Below, in pieces: positions 34,246-43,740 of a stretch of 64,000 nt of DNA. The notes beneath the pieces are model-generated. The model was not told the origin of the DNA. It searched no databases and worked only from the letters and a program-made list of their open reading frames with translations. Position 1 is the stretch's first letter; every line of letters starts with the position of its first letter. A program made the translations under genes and the position numbers. Origin of the DNA: Pseudomonadota bacterium (GTDB taxonomy: Bacteria > Pseudomonadota > Alphaproteobacteria > Rhodospirillales > Magnetospirillaceae); the NCBI GenBank assembly GCA_021781575.1, contig JAJXWP010000003.1, positions 62,001 to 126,000 on the forward strand, read 5' to 3'.

Positions 34246-36711
34246 TCAGCGCACCCCCCAGATCTCCTCACCGTATTCGGCGACGGTGCGATCCGAGGAA
34301 AACTTGCCCATGCGCGCCACATTGAGAATTGCCCGGCGGACCCAATCTTCACCGGCCAGGTAGAGCTGGTCGACGCGCTCCTGCGTCTCGACATAGGGCC
34401 GGTAGTCGGCGGTCAGCAAATAATGGTCGCCACCGACCGTCAGCGTATCGACGATCGGCCGGAAGCGGTCGGGCTGGTCGGGTGAAAAATAGCCGTTGCC
34501 GATCATGTCGATGACCTGCGCCATTTCCGGATCGGCGGCGATCGCCGCATTGGCGTCCCAGCCGCCGCGGCGCAGCCGGGCGACTTCGTGGGCGGACAGG
34601 CCGAATAGGAACATATTCTCCTCACCCACCTCCTCGCAGATTTCCACATTGGCACCGTCCCAGGTTCCGACGGTCAAAGCGCCATTGAGTGCCAGCTTCA
34701 TGTTGCCGGTACCTGAGGCCTCGGTGCCGGCGGTGCTGATCTGCTCGGACAGATCGGCAGCCGGAATGATCATCTCGGCGGTGGATACGTTGTAATTGGG
34801 GACGAAAACCAGCTTCAGGCGACTGCCGACCAACGGATCATTGTTGATGACGTCGGCCACGTCGTTGATCAGCTTGATGATCAGCTTGGCCATCACGTAG
34901 CCGGGCGCCGCCTTGCCGCCGATGATCACTGTGCGCGGCACCGTGGGCAGCAGCGGATTGGCCCGAATGCGGTTATAGCGCGTCACCACGTGCAGCAGGT
35001 TCAGCAACTGGCGCTTATACTCGTGCATCCGCTTAACCATCACGTCGAATAGCGAGCCGGTGTCCACGGGAATGCCCAGGCGCTGTTCGATGACGTGGGC
35101 CAAGCGCTGTTTGTTGGCGTGCTTGGCCGCGGCAAACTGGGTGCGGAAGGCGGCATCCTCGGCCAGCGGCACCAGCGCCTTCAATTCGTCGAGATGGGTG
35201 ATCCAGCGATCGCCGATATGCGACGTGATCAGCGACGCCAGCAGGGGATTGGCCGCCAGAAGCCAGCGCCGCGGCGTGATGCCGTTGGTCTTGCAGGTGA
35301 TCTTGCCCGGCTGAAAGCGTTCGAAATCGGCGAAAATGGTGCTCTTCATCAGGTCGGTATGGATCCTCGCCACGCCGTTGACCTTGTGCGAGCCGACCAC
35401 CGCGAGATGGGCCATGCGGACACGCCGCTCCCCATCCTCGTCGATCAGCGACATGCGGCGAAGCACGTCGACGTCGCCGGGCCAGCAGTAGCGCACGGCG
35501 TTGAGGAAGCGCTGGTTGATCTCGTAGACGATTTCCAGATGCCGCGGCAGCAACTGCTCGAACAGCGACACCGGCCAGGTTTCCAGGGCTTCCGGAAGCA
35601 AGGTATGGTTGGTGTAGCCGCAGGTCCGCACGGTGATGTCCCAGGCGCGATCCCAGTCGTAGTGGTGTTCATCCACCAACACACGCATCAGCTCGGCCAC
35701 CGCCATCGCCGGATGAGTGTCGTTAAGCTGAAGCGCCACATAGTCGGGCAGCAGGTCGAAATTGGTGTGGCTCTTGCGGAAGCGGGCCAGAATGTCCTGC
35801 AGCGACGCGCAAACGAAGAAATATTCCTGCCGAAAACGCAACTCCTTGCCCCGCGCCGTCGAATCGCTGGGATAAAGCACCTTGGACAGGTTTTCCGACT
35901 CATTCTTGTCGCGCACTGCCTCGATATAATTCCCTTGATTGAAGTATTTTAGATTGAATTCACGAGTCGACTTCGCCACCCACAAACGTAGATTGTTAAC
36001 CGTCGTACCGCCGTATCCCGGCACTGGGACGTCATAAGCCATCGCCATGACCTCCTCAGCGTCGATCCACTGGTGGCGCCAGCGGCTCTCGCCGTCCCGG
36101 TAGCTAACCACCCGGCCGCCGAAGCGCACCGGATAGATCACGCCCGGGCGTTGGAATTCCCAGGGATTGCCGTAGCGAAGCCAGTTCTCGGGAGCTTCGA
36201 CCTGCCAGCCCTGCTCGATATGCTGGGTGAACATGCCGAACTCGTAGCGTATGCCGTAGCCGAAACCGGCCATGCCCAGCGTCGCCATGCTGTCCACCAG
36301 ACAGGCGGCCAGCCGGCCAAGGCCGCCGTTGCCCAGCGCCGGCTCGACCTCCCATGTCTGCAACTCGTCGAGGTCGTAGCCCAGTTCGCCGACCGCCTGG
36401 CGCAAGGCGTCGTGGATACCGAGGTTGATCATGGCGTTGGTGAGCGCGCGGCCGACCAGAAATTCCATCGACAGGTAATAGACGCGCTTCACATCGTTAT
36501 CATAGTAGCCGCGCATCGTCTTCATCCACTGGTCGATGAGACGGTCGCGCACGGCATAGGCGGCGGCCAGGAACCAGTCGCGCGACGTAGCCAGCATAGG
36601 GTCCTTGCCGACCGAATAGACCAGATGGTCGACAAGGTTCTGCTTGATGGCCGCCACGTCGTTCGCCGAGGCTCGCTGCACCGGCGCCTTCGAATCGGTT
36701 GTCCGCAACAT
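34246..36711 (-). CDS. glgP: Glycogen/starch/alpha-glucan phosphorylase
   Basis: An 821-residue PLP enzyme releasing glucose 1-phosphate from glycogen. Recognised by YYLSMEFLVGRALTNAM, the GNGGLGRLAACLVDSMATL segment, the GKAAPGY loop, and the PLP-lysine region EASGTGNMKLALNGA near residue 645. The length is normal. The start at 36711 (MLRTTDSKAP) follows GGGAGCG; another ATG at 36753 is possible. It is 108 bases downstream of treY on the same strand, so glycogen breakdown and trehalose synthesis are probably co-expressed. Confidence 0.95.
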   Translation of the reverse strand: MLRTTDSKAPVQRASANDVAAIKQNLVDHLVYSVGKDPMLATSRDWFLAAAYAVRDRLIDQWMKTMRGYYDNDVKRVYYLSMEFLVGRALTNAMINLGIHDALRQAVGELGYDLDELQTWEVEPALGNGGLGRLAACLVDSMATLGMAGFGYGIRYEFGMFTQHIEQGWQVEAPENWLRYGNPWEFQRPGVIYPVRFGGRVVSYRDGESRWRHQWIDAEEVMAMAYDVPVPGYGGTTVNNLRLWVAKSTREFNLKYFNQGNYIEAVRDKNESENLSKVLYPSDSTARGKELRFRQEYFFVCASLQDILARFRKSHTNFDLLPDYVALQLNDTHPAMAVAELMRVLVDEHHYDWDRAWDITVRTCGYTNHTLLPEALETWPVSLFEQLLPRHLEIVYEINQRFLNAVRYCWPGDVDVLRRMSLIDEDGERRVRMAHLAVVGSHKVNGVARIHTDLMKSTIFADFERFQPGKITCKTNGITPRRWLLAANPLLASLITSHIGDRWITHLDELKALVPLAEDAAFRTQFAAAKHANKQRLAHVIEQRLGIPVDTGSLFDVMVKRMHEYKRQLLNLLHVVTRYNRIRANPLLPTVPRTVIIGGKAAPGYVMAKLIIKLINDVADVINNDPLVGSRLKLVFVPNYNVSTAEMIIPAADLSEQISTAGTEASGTGNMKLALNGALTVGTWDGANVEICEEVGEENMFLFGLSAHEVARLRRGGWDANAAIAADPEMAQVIDMIGNGYFSPDQPDRFRPIVDTLTVGGDHYLLTADYRPYVETQERVDQLYLAGEDWVRRAILNVARMGKFSSDRTVAEYGEEIWGVR

Positions 36712-36819
36712 GCCTCGCGCTCCCATGGGCTGGTCGGAACGGTCGATACGCAAAGGCTTGAATGCGGCCTGTCGGCGGCCTCAGTCAAGCTCCAACAGCC
36801 GCACAATAACGTAGCAAGT

Positions 36820-39618
36820 CTACACCCCCAGCAGCAATGCGACAGGCATTTCGGCGAACAACTGCTCGCCGGCCAACATGGAGCGGCCGCGCCACACCAC
36901 CGTCGAGACGTCCCTGCCCGTCAGGAGGTTGCGAAAGCTCCGGTCGGCCAGCGGTCTCGGCGGCTCGACAAAGACGTTGCGCCAGGCAGACCCCAGAGGA
37001 GGCAGCGGCGCCTGCTCGGGCCACAGGCCGGCGATCAGGCGAGGTACCGCGATCACCACGCCGCGCCCTTCATGAAGGCGCGCGAAAGCCAGCAGATGAC
37101 CACGCCGCTCACCGCGCACCGCCAGCGGTTGATAGGCGCCGTCGCGATAGAGGTCCGGCTCGTCCCGTCGATGGGCCAGGGCGGCCCGGATGACCGCCAG
37201 TTTGACGGCACCGTCGCTCCAGTGCGCCAGCAGCTCGGCGGTGCTTCGCCCGGCCAGGCCGGCCAGGATGCGGCGGTGCCGGGGCCAATCCACCGGGCGG
37301 CGGTTGTCGGGGTCGACCAGGGCCAGTTGCCACAATTCCGCCCCTTGATAGAAATCCGGCACGCCGGGTGCGGTCAGCTTGATCAGCGTCTGGGCTAGGC
37401 CGTTGACCATGCCGATCGCCGCCAGGCGGCGCTGGAACGGCAGGAACTCGTCGAGAAAGGGATTGTGCCGGTCCGCTTCAAGGATGCGGCGCATGAAGCC
37501 GACCACGGCATCTTCATAGGCCGGCACCGGACGGCCCCAGGAGGTGCGCCGCTTGGCTTCCCTCAGGCATTTCACCGCCACCGCCGAAAGCCGCTCGACG
37601 AACTGCCCGTCGGGCTGTCCGGCCGGCGGCCAGGCTCCCAGCAGGGTCTGGTAGAGAAAAACCTCGTCGTCGGCCTCGGGCGCCGGGCCGTCGTCCAGAT
37701 CAGTCTTGAACGAGGCGTTGAGGCGGCCCCACCGCTCCAGATGCTGTCGCCATAGGCCGGGCATTTCCGACAGGGCGGCCAAGCGCATCCGCACATCCTC
37801 GCCGCGCTTGGTGTCATGGGTCGAGGTCGCCAGCATGGCCTGCGGTCTGTCTTGCCGCCGTCGCCGCATGGCCCGGTGGAAGGCTCCGGGCGACAGGCCG
37901 AAGCGCCTGGGATCGCCCCCCACCTCGTTCAGCGCCAGAAGCCGGTTGTAGCGGTAAAGGGCGGTGTCTTCGTAACCCTTGGCCATCACCGGCCCGGTAT
38001 ATTGCTGCACACTCATGGCGAAGTCGATGACCGCCGATCGCTGGTAGGCAGGCTCCCGCCCGCGCACCGCCGCGGTATCGAGAATCGAATGGAGGAAGTC
38101 GAACAACGTGCCGTCGATCTCGGGTGACTGCTTGCGCGCCCGCGCCACCGCCCAACAGATATAGCGCCGGTCGAGCTCGGTAACCCGTTGCGGCGTGACA
38201 TAGGTCCGATACACCGGGAAGCACGCCACCACTTCGGCCAATGCCGCGGTCAGGGCACCCAGGGTAAAATCCCTCGAATTCCAATGGGTCGCCGCGATGC
38301 GCGCCAGTTCGGCGGCCAGCACGTTGAGCTCGCTGCTCATCACCTGGGTCAGGATCTGTTTTTTCGATGCATAGACTTCGGCCTCGAAATCCGGGTAGCG
38401 CCCGACGAAGCCGGCATAGACCCGTTCCATGGCGGCGTCCGCCTGCGGGTCGATGAACAGGCCGAGGACTTGGTTGCAGAAGTCGTAGCCGGTGGTCCCG
38501 GCCACCGGCCAGTCGCGCCGAACCCGCTCATGGGCGGCAAGGATCTTTTCCACCACCAGCCAGACGGGTTGCTCTTCGCCGTGCCGGCCTAGAGCCTCGG
38601 CGGCACCCGCCTGCAGCCGCCGACAGTAGTCCGCCGGGTTGTAGAGGCCATCAACGTGATCGATACGCAACCCATGGATCTGCCGCTTTTCCAACATGGT
38701 GAAGAGCTTGTGATGAGCCAGGCGGAAGACCTCGGGGTCTTCCATGCGCAAGGCGGCCAGATCGTTGATGTCGAAGAAGCGGCGGTAATTTACCTCGTCG
38801 GCGGCGGTACGCCAGAAGCTCAGCCGGTAGGCCTGGCGCTCCAGCAGCGAATGCAGCGCCGGCACGTTATCGGCGAGGCGCTCTAAGGCGTGGTCGACGG
38901 CATCATGCGCATCGGCGAGATCCCGCAGACGCCGCTTGATCTCCTGGCCATCGCGGCGGCGGCCCGCCTGGTCGGCGGCGGCCAACCCTTTGGCCTGGGC
39001 GACGATCTCCTTGATCGCGGGCGCGGCCGGGGAGCCGCGCAACGCCTCGGCCGCGGGAGCCAGGACAATGGCGTAGTCCGCCGGATTGACCGGTGCACGA
39101 TGGCCCCAATACCAGACACTTATCGAGCCTTCGGCCCGATCGAAGCGCGGCACCAGTTCACCTTTTTCCAGCACCGCACCGTAATGGTCGCCGAGGAACG
39201 GCAGCAACACCTTGCCGCGCATCTCGCGCCGCCCGGCCTGCCAGTCGATATCGAAATAGGCGGCGAACATCGAATCTGCGCCCCATTCCAGGACGTCCAA
39301 CCACCAGGCGTTGTCGGCCTCACCGACCGCCATATGGTTGGGAACGAAGTCAAGGACCATTCCCATGTCGTGGCGATCGAGCGCCGCCACCAGCGCCGCC
39401 AGGTCCGCTTCGTCACCGATTTCCGGATTCAGGGTTCCATGATCGATGATGTCGTAGCCGTGCGGCGACCCCGCCCGCGCCTTGAGGATGGGCGACGCGT
39501 AGAGATGGCTGATGCCAAGTTGCGCCAGATAAGGCACCAACTCCGCGGCATCGGCGAAGGTGAAATCCTTGTTGAACTGTAAGCGGTAAGTCGCACGTGG
39601 AGTGTGCGGCGGTGCCAC
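36820..39618 (-). CDS. treY: Malto-oligosyltrehalose synthase
   Basis: A 932-residue GH13 enzyme that isomerises the reducing-end bond of maltodextrins to give a trehalose end. N-terminal TYRLQFNKDFTFADAAELVPYL, GISHLYASPILKARAGS and VLDFVPNHMA are diagnostic; LRIDHVDGLYNPADYC holds the catalytic Asp, and STHDTKRGEDVR follows late. GTG start at 39618 behind GGAGGG. It works with TreZ, which is encoded 20 kb away at 59587. Confidence 0.93.
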   Translation of the reverse strand: MAPPHTPRATYRLQFNKDFTFADAAELVPYLAQLGISHLYASPILKARAGSPHGYDIIDHGTLNPEIGDEADLAALVAALDRHDMGMVLDFVPNHMAVGEADNAWWLDVLEWGADSMFAAYFDIDWQAGRREMRGKVLLPFLGDHYGAVLEKGELVPRFDRAEGSISVWYWGHRAPVNPADYAIVLAPAAEALRGSPAAPAIKEIVAQAKGLAAADQAGRRRDGQEIKRRLRDLADAHDAVDHALERLADNVPALHSLLERQAYRLSFWRTAADEVNYRRFFDINDLAALRMEDPEVFRLAHHKLFTMLEKRQIHGLRIDHVDGLYNPADYCRRLQAGAAEALGRHGEEQPVWLVVEKILAAHERVRRDWPVAGTTGYDFCNQVLGLFIDPQADAAMERVYAGFVGRYPDFEAEVYASKKQILTQVMSSELNVLAAELARIAATHWNSRDFTLGALTAALAEVVACFPVYRTYVTPQRVTELDRRYICWAVARARKQSPEIDGTLFDFLHSILDTAAVRGREPAYQRSAVIDFAMSVQQYTGPVMAKGYEDTALYRYNRLLALNEVGGDPRRFGLSPGAFHRAMRRRRQDRPQAMLATSTHDTKRGEDVRMRLAALSEMPGLWRQHLERWGRLNASFKTDLDDGPAPEADDEVFLYQTLLGAWPPAGQPDGQFVERLSAVAVKCLREAKRRTSWGRPVPAYEDAVVGFMRRILEADRHNPFLDEFLPFQRRLAAIGMVNGLAQTLIKLTAPGVPDFYQGAELWQLALVDPDNRRPVDWPRHRRILAGLAGRSTAELLAHWSDGAVKLAVIRAALAHRRDEPDLYRDGAYQPLAVRGERRGHLLAFARLHEGRGVVIAVPRLIAGLWPEQAPLPPLGSAWRNVFVEPPRPLADRSFRNLLTGRDVSTVVWRGRSMLAGEQLFAEMPVALLLGV

Positions 39619-39875
39619 GACAGGTCCCTCCTCGACAGTTCAAACAGCCGGGCAGCGATCGGGTTCAGGCCGCAGGCCTCTAAGCGGGCGTCGCCGGAGG
39701 TAGAGGGTCCGGATGGCACCGGAGCAAATCTTTCTCGACGGTTCGCCGCCGCGCCGGGAGGCGCCACCCATTGTCACAGGAATGTCGCCGGCTGCTTTCA
39801 GCCGCCACGCCGCAGGGCAAGTAACCTTGCCGGGTGACAGGAATTTAGTCCCCAATCGCTGCAAGGGAGCTCGAC

Positions 39876-40304
39876 ATGGAAAAACAGCTGTTCCTCGATG
39901 AGGAGATCAACCGTCGGCTTGGCGCGCTGCGTGCACCAGACAGCCGCGTGTCGTTGATGTCGGTAACAGCCGCCTCGGTTCGCTTTGCCAATTTGCGCGC
40001 TGCCGTCGGCGCGGCTTCGGCGCCCTCGGACACGGTGGGCATCCTCGGGGACGGGAGCATCGGCGTCCTATCGGTGCGCGAACGGGTTGCCGAGAGTGGA
40101 TTTGACATCGAAAACAACTTCCTGCCGCGCCTGAAGGCGGCGTTGCTGGCATCCAGCCACCGCCGGGCCGACAATGCCATCGACTTGCGGTTCCGTGCCA
40201 TTCACCGATGGGCATCGGAGATGAAGAAACCCCACGACTTGATCCGCACCCTGCTTGGCACCCCGACACGGTCGGTAAAACTGCTGATTGGCCGACCGTG
40301 TTAG
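39876..40304 (+). CDS. Protein of unknown function
   Basis: A 142-residue soluble protein with ATG 39876 after AAGGGAG. Likely alpha/beta: MEKQLFLDEEINRRLGAL, then SLMSVTAASVRFANLRAAVG, a helix region VRERVAESGFDIENNFLPRLKAALLASSHRRAD and a basic end. No motif I recognise. Its stop overlaps the stop of the convergent PLP-enzyme gene by 3 bases. The 257 bases upstream (39619-39875) show no other gene. Confidence 0.6.
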   Translation: MEKQLFLDEEINRRLGALRAPDSRVSLMSVTAASVRFANLRAAVGAASAPSDTVGILGDGSIGVLSVRERVAESGFDIENNFLPRLKAALLASSHRRADNAIDLRFRAIHRWASEMKKPHDLIRTLLGTPTRSVKLLIGRPC

Positions 40305-41587
40305 CCGAGAATCGATAGCGCCTGGTCGAGGTCGGCGATCAGGTCTTCGGCGTTCTCGATCCCCACCGACAACCGGATGAGGGCGGGGCTGATGCCCAGC
40401 CTTTGCTTTTCCTCGGGCGCGACGTCCGAATGGGTCATCGCCGCAGGATGGCTCGCCAGAGATTCCGTTCCTCCCAAGGAAACAGCGAGCTTGATCACCT
40501 TGAGGCGGTCGAGGACGGCAAAGGCCTCGGCCTCTCCGCCCCTGACCTCGAAGGCGAAGGTCGAGCCGGCGCCCGTGCACTGCCGCTCGAACACCGGCCG
40601 GTCCGGGTGGTCAGCCGGCAGGAAGCCGAGATAGAGAACCGATGTGACCTGGCGATGGCCGCGCAGAAATTCGGCCACCCGGCGGGCATTGTCGGCAGCC
40701 GCGGTCATCCGCAGCTTCAGCGTCTCCAGCGAGCGCATCAGCAGCCAGCCGGTCTCCGGCCCGCACATGGTGCCGAGAATGGTCCGCATGCCGCGGATGG
40801 GTTCCAGCAGTTCGCGCCCACCGGAGCAACTGCCGGCGATCAGATCGGAATGGCCGCCCACATACTTGGTCAGCGAGGTGACGACGAGGTCGGCGCCGTG
40901 CGCCAACGGCGTCTGGAACAGCGGTCCAAGCATGGTGTTGTCGGCGATCACCGTCGGCCGCCGCCCGGTCCGTCCCAGGCCATCGGCGATGCGGCGCAAC
41001 TCGGCCATATCGACCAGGCCGTTGGTCGGGTTCGCCGGGATCTCGACATAGATGGCGGCGACCGGGCCGGCCGCCGCCGCCCTCGCCGCCGCCTCGGTCA
41101 GAGCGGCGGCGCCGCCTTCGGCGGAGAAACCGACCGAAGTCACGCCGAACTGCGGCAACACCCGTTTCAGTAAAAAATCTGTGCCACCATACACCGGGTC
41201 GGAGTGCAACAGCACATCACCCGGTCTGACGGTGGCCCACAGCGTGGTGGAGATGGCGGCCATACCCGAGGCAAACACCAGGCTGGCTTCCGCCGCATCC
41301 CAGATGGCCAGCCGGTCTTCCAGCATCTCAAGGTCGGGATTGTTGATGCGGCTGTAAATCAGCCCCGGTTCTTCATTGGGCCGCTTCTGGCGCAGACCAT
41401 AGGCCAGCTCGAAGAATTCCTTTCCATCTTGCGCCGACCGGAAGACGAAGGTCGAGGTGCGGAACACCGGCGGCTTCAACGAGCACTCGGAGAGGAACGG
41501 ATCGTAGCCGTAGCCCATCATCAAGGTTTCGGGACTCAACGGCCGCTCGCCCAGCATGCGGCTCCGCCATTTGCCTTTCTTCGCCAT
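40301..41587 (-). CDS. Cystathionine gamma-synthase/methionine gamma-lyase family PLP enzyme
   Basis: A 428-residue fold-type I enzyme of Cys/Met metabolism. Family marks: YSRINNPDLEMLEDRLA, ASLVFASGMAAISTTLWA, YVEIPANPTNG, and the PLP-lysine in VVTSLTKYVGGHSDLIAG; the C-terminal LIRLSVGIENAEDLIADL is typical. The start at 41587 (MAKKGKWRSRML) has AGGAG with 7-base spacing; ATG 41593 overlaps that site. Which reaction it runs (gamma-synthase, gamma-lyase or sulfhydrylase) cannot be settled from sequence alone. It is not in an operon with its neighbours. Confidence 0.87.
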   Translation of the reverse strand: MAKKGKWRSRMLGERPLSPETLMMGYGYDPFLSECSLKPPVFRTSTFVFRSAQDGKEFFELAYGLRQKRPNEEPGLIYSRINNPDLEMLEDRLAIWDAAEASLVFASGMAAISTTLWATVRPGDVLLHSDPVYGGTDFLLKRVLPQFGVTSVGFSAEGGAAALTEAAARAAAAGPVAAIYVEIPANPTNGLVDMAELRRIADGLGRTGRRPTVIADNTMLGPLFQTPLAHGADLVVTSLTKYVGGHSDLIAGSCSGGRELLEPIRGMRTILGTMCGPETGWLLMRSLETLKLRMTAAADNARRVAEFLRGHRQVTSVLYLGFLPADHPDRPVFERQCTGAGSTFAFEVRGGEAEAFAVLDRLKVIKLAVSLGGTESLASHPAAMTHSDVAPEEKQRLGISPALIRLSVGIENAEDLIADLDQALSILG

Positions 41588-41821
41588 GCCCATCTCCTGG
41601 CCTTTCGACGAACCGACATGAAGCTCTCGAGAGAGCGCGGTCCTCCTTACTGATATAGGTAGGCGTGCATGGGAACCACCGGGGTTACCACCGACAGATC
41701 GCCATCGGTCTGTCGCTTTCTGCCTCTTCGCCCCTAACGCGATATCGGCTTGGCCCGCCTTGGAGGCCCACCCGCACGGGTAGTGTCTCGTCCGCAAGAG
41801 ATACTTGACTTGGCGGCGCCC

Positions 41822-41846
41822 AGTATAGGATACCCCCCCTAGGTAC
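41822..41846. promoter_or_regulatory. Putative CsoR/RcnR-type operator before the Ni/Co efflux operon
   Basis: AGTATAGGATA, then seven C residues, then TAGGTAC. A G/C tract flanked by A/T-rich half-sites is the usual RcnR/CsoR operator form. It ends 13 bases before the ATG of the regulator gene and overlaps the expected promoter, fitting autorepression relieved by metal. Confidence 0.55.
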
Positions 41847-41859
41847 CTTGGAGGGGCGC

Positions 41860-42138
41860 ATGACCCATACCGTCCGCGAGAAGCAGAAGCTCCTGAACCG
41901 TGTCCGCCGCATCCGGGGGCAGGTCGAGGCCGTCGAGCGCGCCCTGGAGGCCGAGGCGGGCTGTGCCCAGGTGATGCACCTGATCGCCGCCTGCCGCGGT
42001 GCGATCAACGGCTTGCTCGCCGAAGTGCTGGAAGACCACGTTCACGCGCACCTCGTCGCCCGCGACGCACCGGGCGAGGCCGAGCACGGCGACGCCGCCG
42101 AGGAACTCGTCGACATCATCCACAGCTATTTCAAGTAG
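41860..42138 (+). CDS. dmeR: Metal-sensing repressor, RcnR/DmeR type
   Basis: A 92-residue CsoR/RcnR-family all-helical repressor. Counting from ATG 41860 (GGAGGGG upstream), the Ni/Co ligand positions of RcnR are all present: His3, Cys35, His60 and His64. That pattern distinguishes Ni/Co sensors from Cu(I) CsoR or formaldehyde FrmR. It lies 10 bases before the DmeF-like transporter gene, as in rhizobial dmeRF operons. It probably represses the pair from the C-tract operator until Ni(II) or Co(II) binds. Confidence 0.87.
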   Translation: MTHTVREKQKLLNRVRRIRGQVEAVERALEAEAGCAQVMHLIAACRGAINGLLAEVLEDHVHAHLVARDAPGEAEHGDAAEELVDIIHSYFK

Positions 42139-42148
42139 GGGCGCGATC

Positions 42149-43411
42149 ATGGAGCAGAGCACTGCGGTCCACAGCCACGTCTTCCTCGGTGCCGGGCATG
42201 AGAAGAGCGAACGCAAGACCTGGGCGGTCATCTGGCTGTGTGCCGCCATGATGGCGGCCGAGATCATCGGCGGCACCCTGTTCGGTTCAGTGGCGCTGGT
42301 CGCCGACGGCCTGCACATGTCCACGCATGCCGCGGCGCTGCTGATCGCGGCCCTGGCGTACTCCTACGCCCGCCGCCATGCCGCCGACGGCCGCTTCGCC
42401 TTCGGCACCGGCAAGCTCGGCGACCTGGCCGGGTTCACCAGCGCCATCGTGCTGGCGATGATTGCGTTGCTCATCGGCTACGAGGCGGTCAGCCGCCTGT
42501 TGGCGCCGGTCACCATTGACTTCAACCAGGCCATCCCCATCGCCGTCGTCGGCTTGGCGGTCAACATCGCCAGCGCCTGGCTGCTCAGTGGCGATGACCA
42601 CCACCATGGGCACGGGCACGGGCACGGGCACGGGCATGGGCACGGGCACGGGCATCACGGTCACAGCGAGGAAGACGAGGTCCGCCGCATCGACACCGGC
42701 TGCGGCGCGGTCCTGCTGGAAGTGTTCGAAGACGGCGTTCCGCCGCGCTTTCGCCTGCGTTGGGAAGATTGCCGGCTTGACGGAGCGACCGTCACCGTCG
42801 AGACGCTGCGGCCGGACGGCGGCCAACAGGTTTTCACTTTCTCGGACCGCGGCCCCTATCTGGAGTCGGTCGAGGAGATCCCCGAACCGCACGAATTCAC
42901 CGCACTTCTGCGCATCGCCCATGATGGCCATATCGACGGGGGTGAAATCGCCTTCGCCGAGCACGCCCACATCGATGCCAACGGCACGATCCATCGCGAC
43001 AACAACATGCGGGCCGCCCTCATCCACGTCGTCGCCGATGCGGCCGTATCCGTGCTGGTGATCATCGGCCTGCTGCTCGGCCGCCAGTTTGGCTGGCTAT
43101 GGCTGGACCCGGTGGTCGGCATCGTCGGCGCCGTCGTCATCGCCAGTTGGGCCTATGGCCTGATCCGCGACAGCGGCGCCATCTTGCTCGACATGACCCC
43201 CGACCATGGTCTGGCCGAGAGAATGCGAAAAGCCGTCGAGACCGACGGCGACCAGCTTGCCGACCTCCATCTGTGGCGCCTGGGGCCGGGCCACCTGGGC
43301 GCCATCGTGTCGGTTGTCACCGCCAAAGGCCGCACGCAGCAATTCTACCGGGCGCAGCTCGCCGGCTTCCGCTCGCTGTCCCACCTCACTGTCGAAGTCC
43401 ACCAGCAATAG
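42149..43411 (+). CDS. dmeF: Cation diffusion facilitator, Co/Ni exporter DmeF
   Basis: A 420-residue inner-membrane exporter. Six helices: four at about 25-147 and two after residue 285. The metal site pairs DGLHMSTH (53-60) with HVVADAA (293-299), the DmeF variant with His in place of Asp. Between helices 4 and 5 is a His-Gly run (151-172), coded by hexanucleotide repeats. About 100 residues of soluble beta-rich sequence follow (175-272), longer than in most CDF proteins. A C-terminal cytoplasmic domain (LHLWRLGPGHLGAIVSV) follows helix 6. It is co-transcribed with dmeR. Confidence 0.9.
   Translation: MEQSTAVHSHVFLGAGHEKSERKTWAVIWLCAAMMAAEIIGGTLFGSVALVADGLHMSTHAAALLIAALAYSYARRHAADGRFAFGTGKLGDLAGFTSAIVLAMIALLIGYEAVSRLLAPVTIDFNQAIPIAVVGLAVNIASAWLLSGDDHHHGHGHGHGHGHGHGHGHHGHSEEDEVRRIDTGCGAVLLEVFEDGVPPRFRLRWEDCRLDGATVTVETLRPDGGQQVFTFSDRGPYLESVEEIPEPHEFTALLRIAHDGHIDGGEIAFAEHAHIDANGTIHRDNNMRAALIHVVADAAVSVLVIIGLLLGRQFGWLWLDPVVGIVGAVVIASWAYGLIRDSGAILLDMTPDHGLAERMRKAVETDGDQLADLHLWRLGPGHLGAIVSVVTAKGRTQQFYRAQLAGFRSLSHLTVEVHQQ
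42608..42655. repeat. Hexanucleotide tandem repeat inside dmeF
   Basis: Eight in-frame GGGCAY units (six GGGCAC, two GGGCAT) encode the Gly-His run. The unit is six bases, so slippage would change the number of His residues without a frameshift. Confidence 0.85.
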
Positions 43412-43531
43412 GTGTGGCATAAGGGTCCGACGACAGCACGATAGCCACCTATCCGGCCCCGATGAACATGGCCTAGTCTCTGCCCTACTGTCGGCCGTTC
43501 TGTTCGGCGCAAGCACTGAGGCGAGACCTCA

Positions 43532-43711
43532 TCAGGTGGAGCTTCGGCGCCTATGCCATCGGACGATGGCAACGCCGCCCCAAATGGCTTCCACGATGCC
43601 GAACGGCCACGCCCCCTGGAGGAAGCCATAAGCGGAACCGAGCCCGCACGAAGCCGCAAAGCCCAGAATCCACCAGTGCGAGCGGGCCTCAAGGGCGTAG
43701 CAAACCAGCAT
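43532..43711 (-). CDS. Small membrane protein, possibly 5'-truncated
   Basis: From ATG 43711 the reading frame encodes 59 residues with two likely membrane helices (MLVCYALEARSHWWILGFAAS and YGFLQGAWPFGIVEAIWGGVAI) and a basic end RWHRRR. The same frame continues upstream with hydrophobic GLTAFGLFAVSA, which looks like the rest of the first helix but has no good start codon. The gene may begin at a non-ATG codon or may have lost its start where it meets the merR remnant. Function unknown. Confidence 0.5.
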   Translation of the reverse strand: MLVCYALEARSHWWILGFAASCGLGSAYGFLQGAWPFGIVEAIWGGVAIVRWHRRRSST

Positions 43712-43740
43712 CGCCGAAACGGCAAACAGACCGAAGGCGG

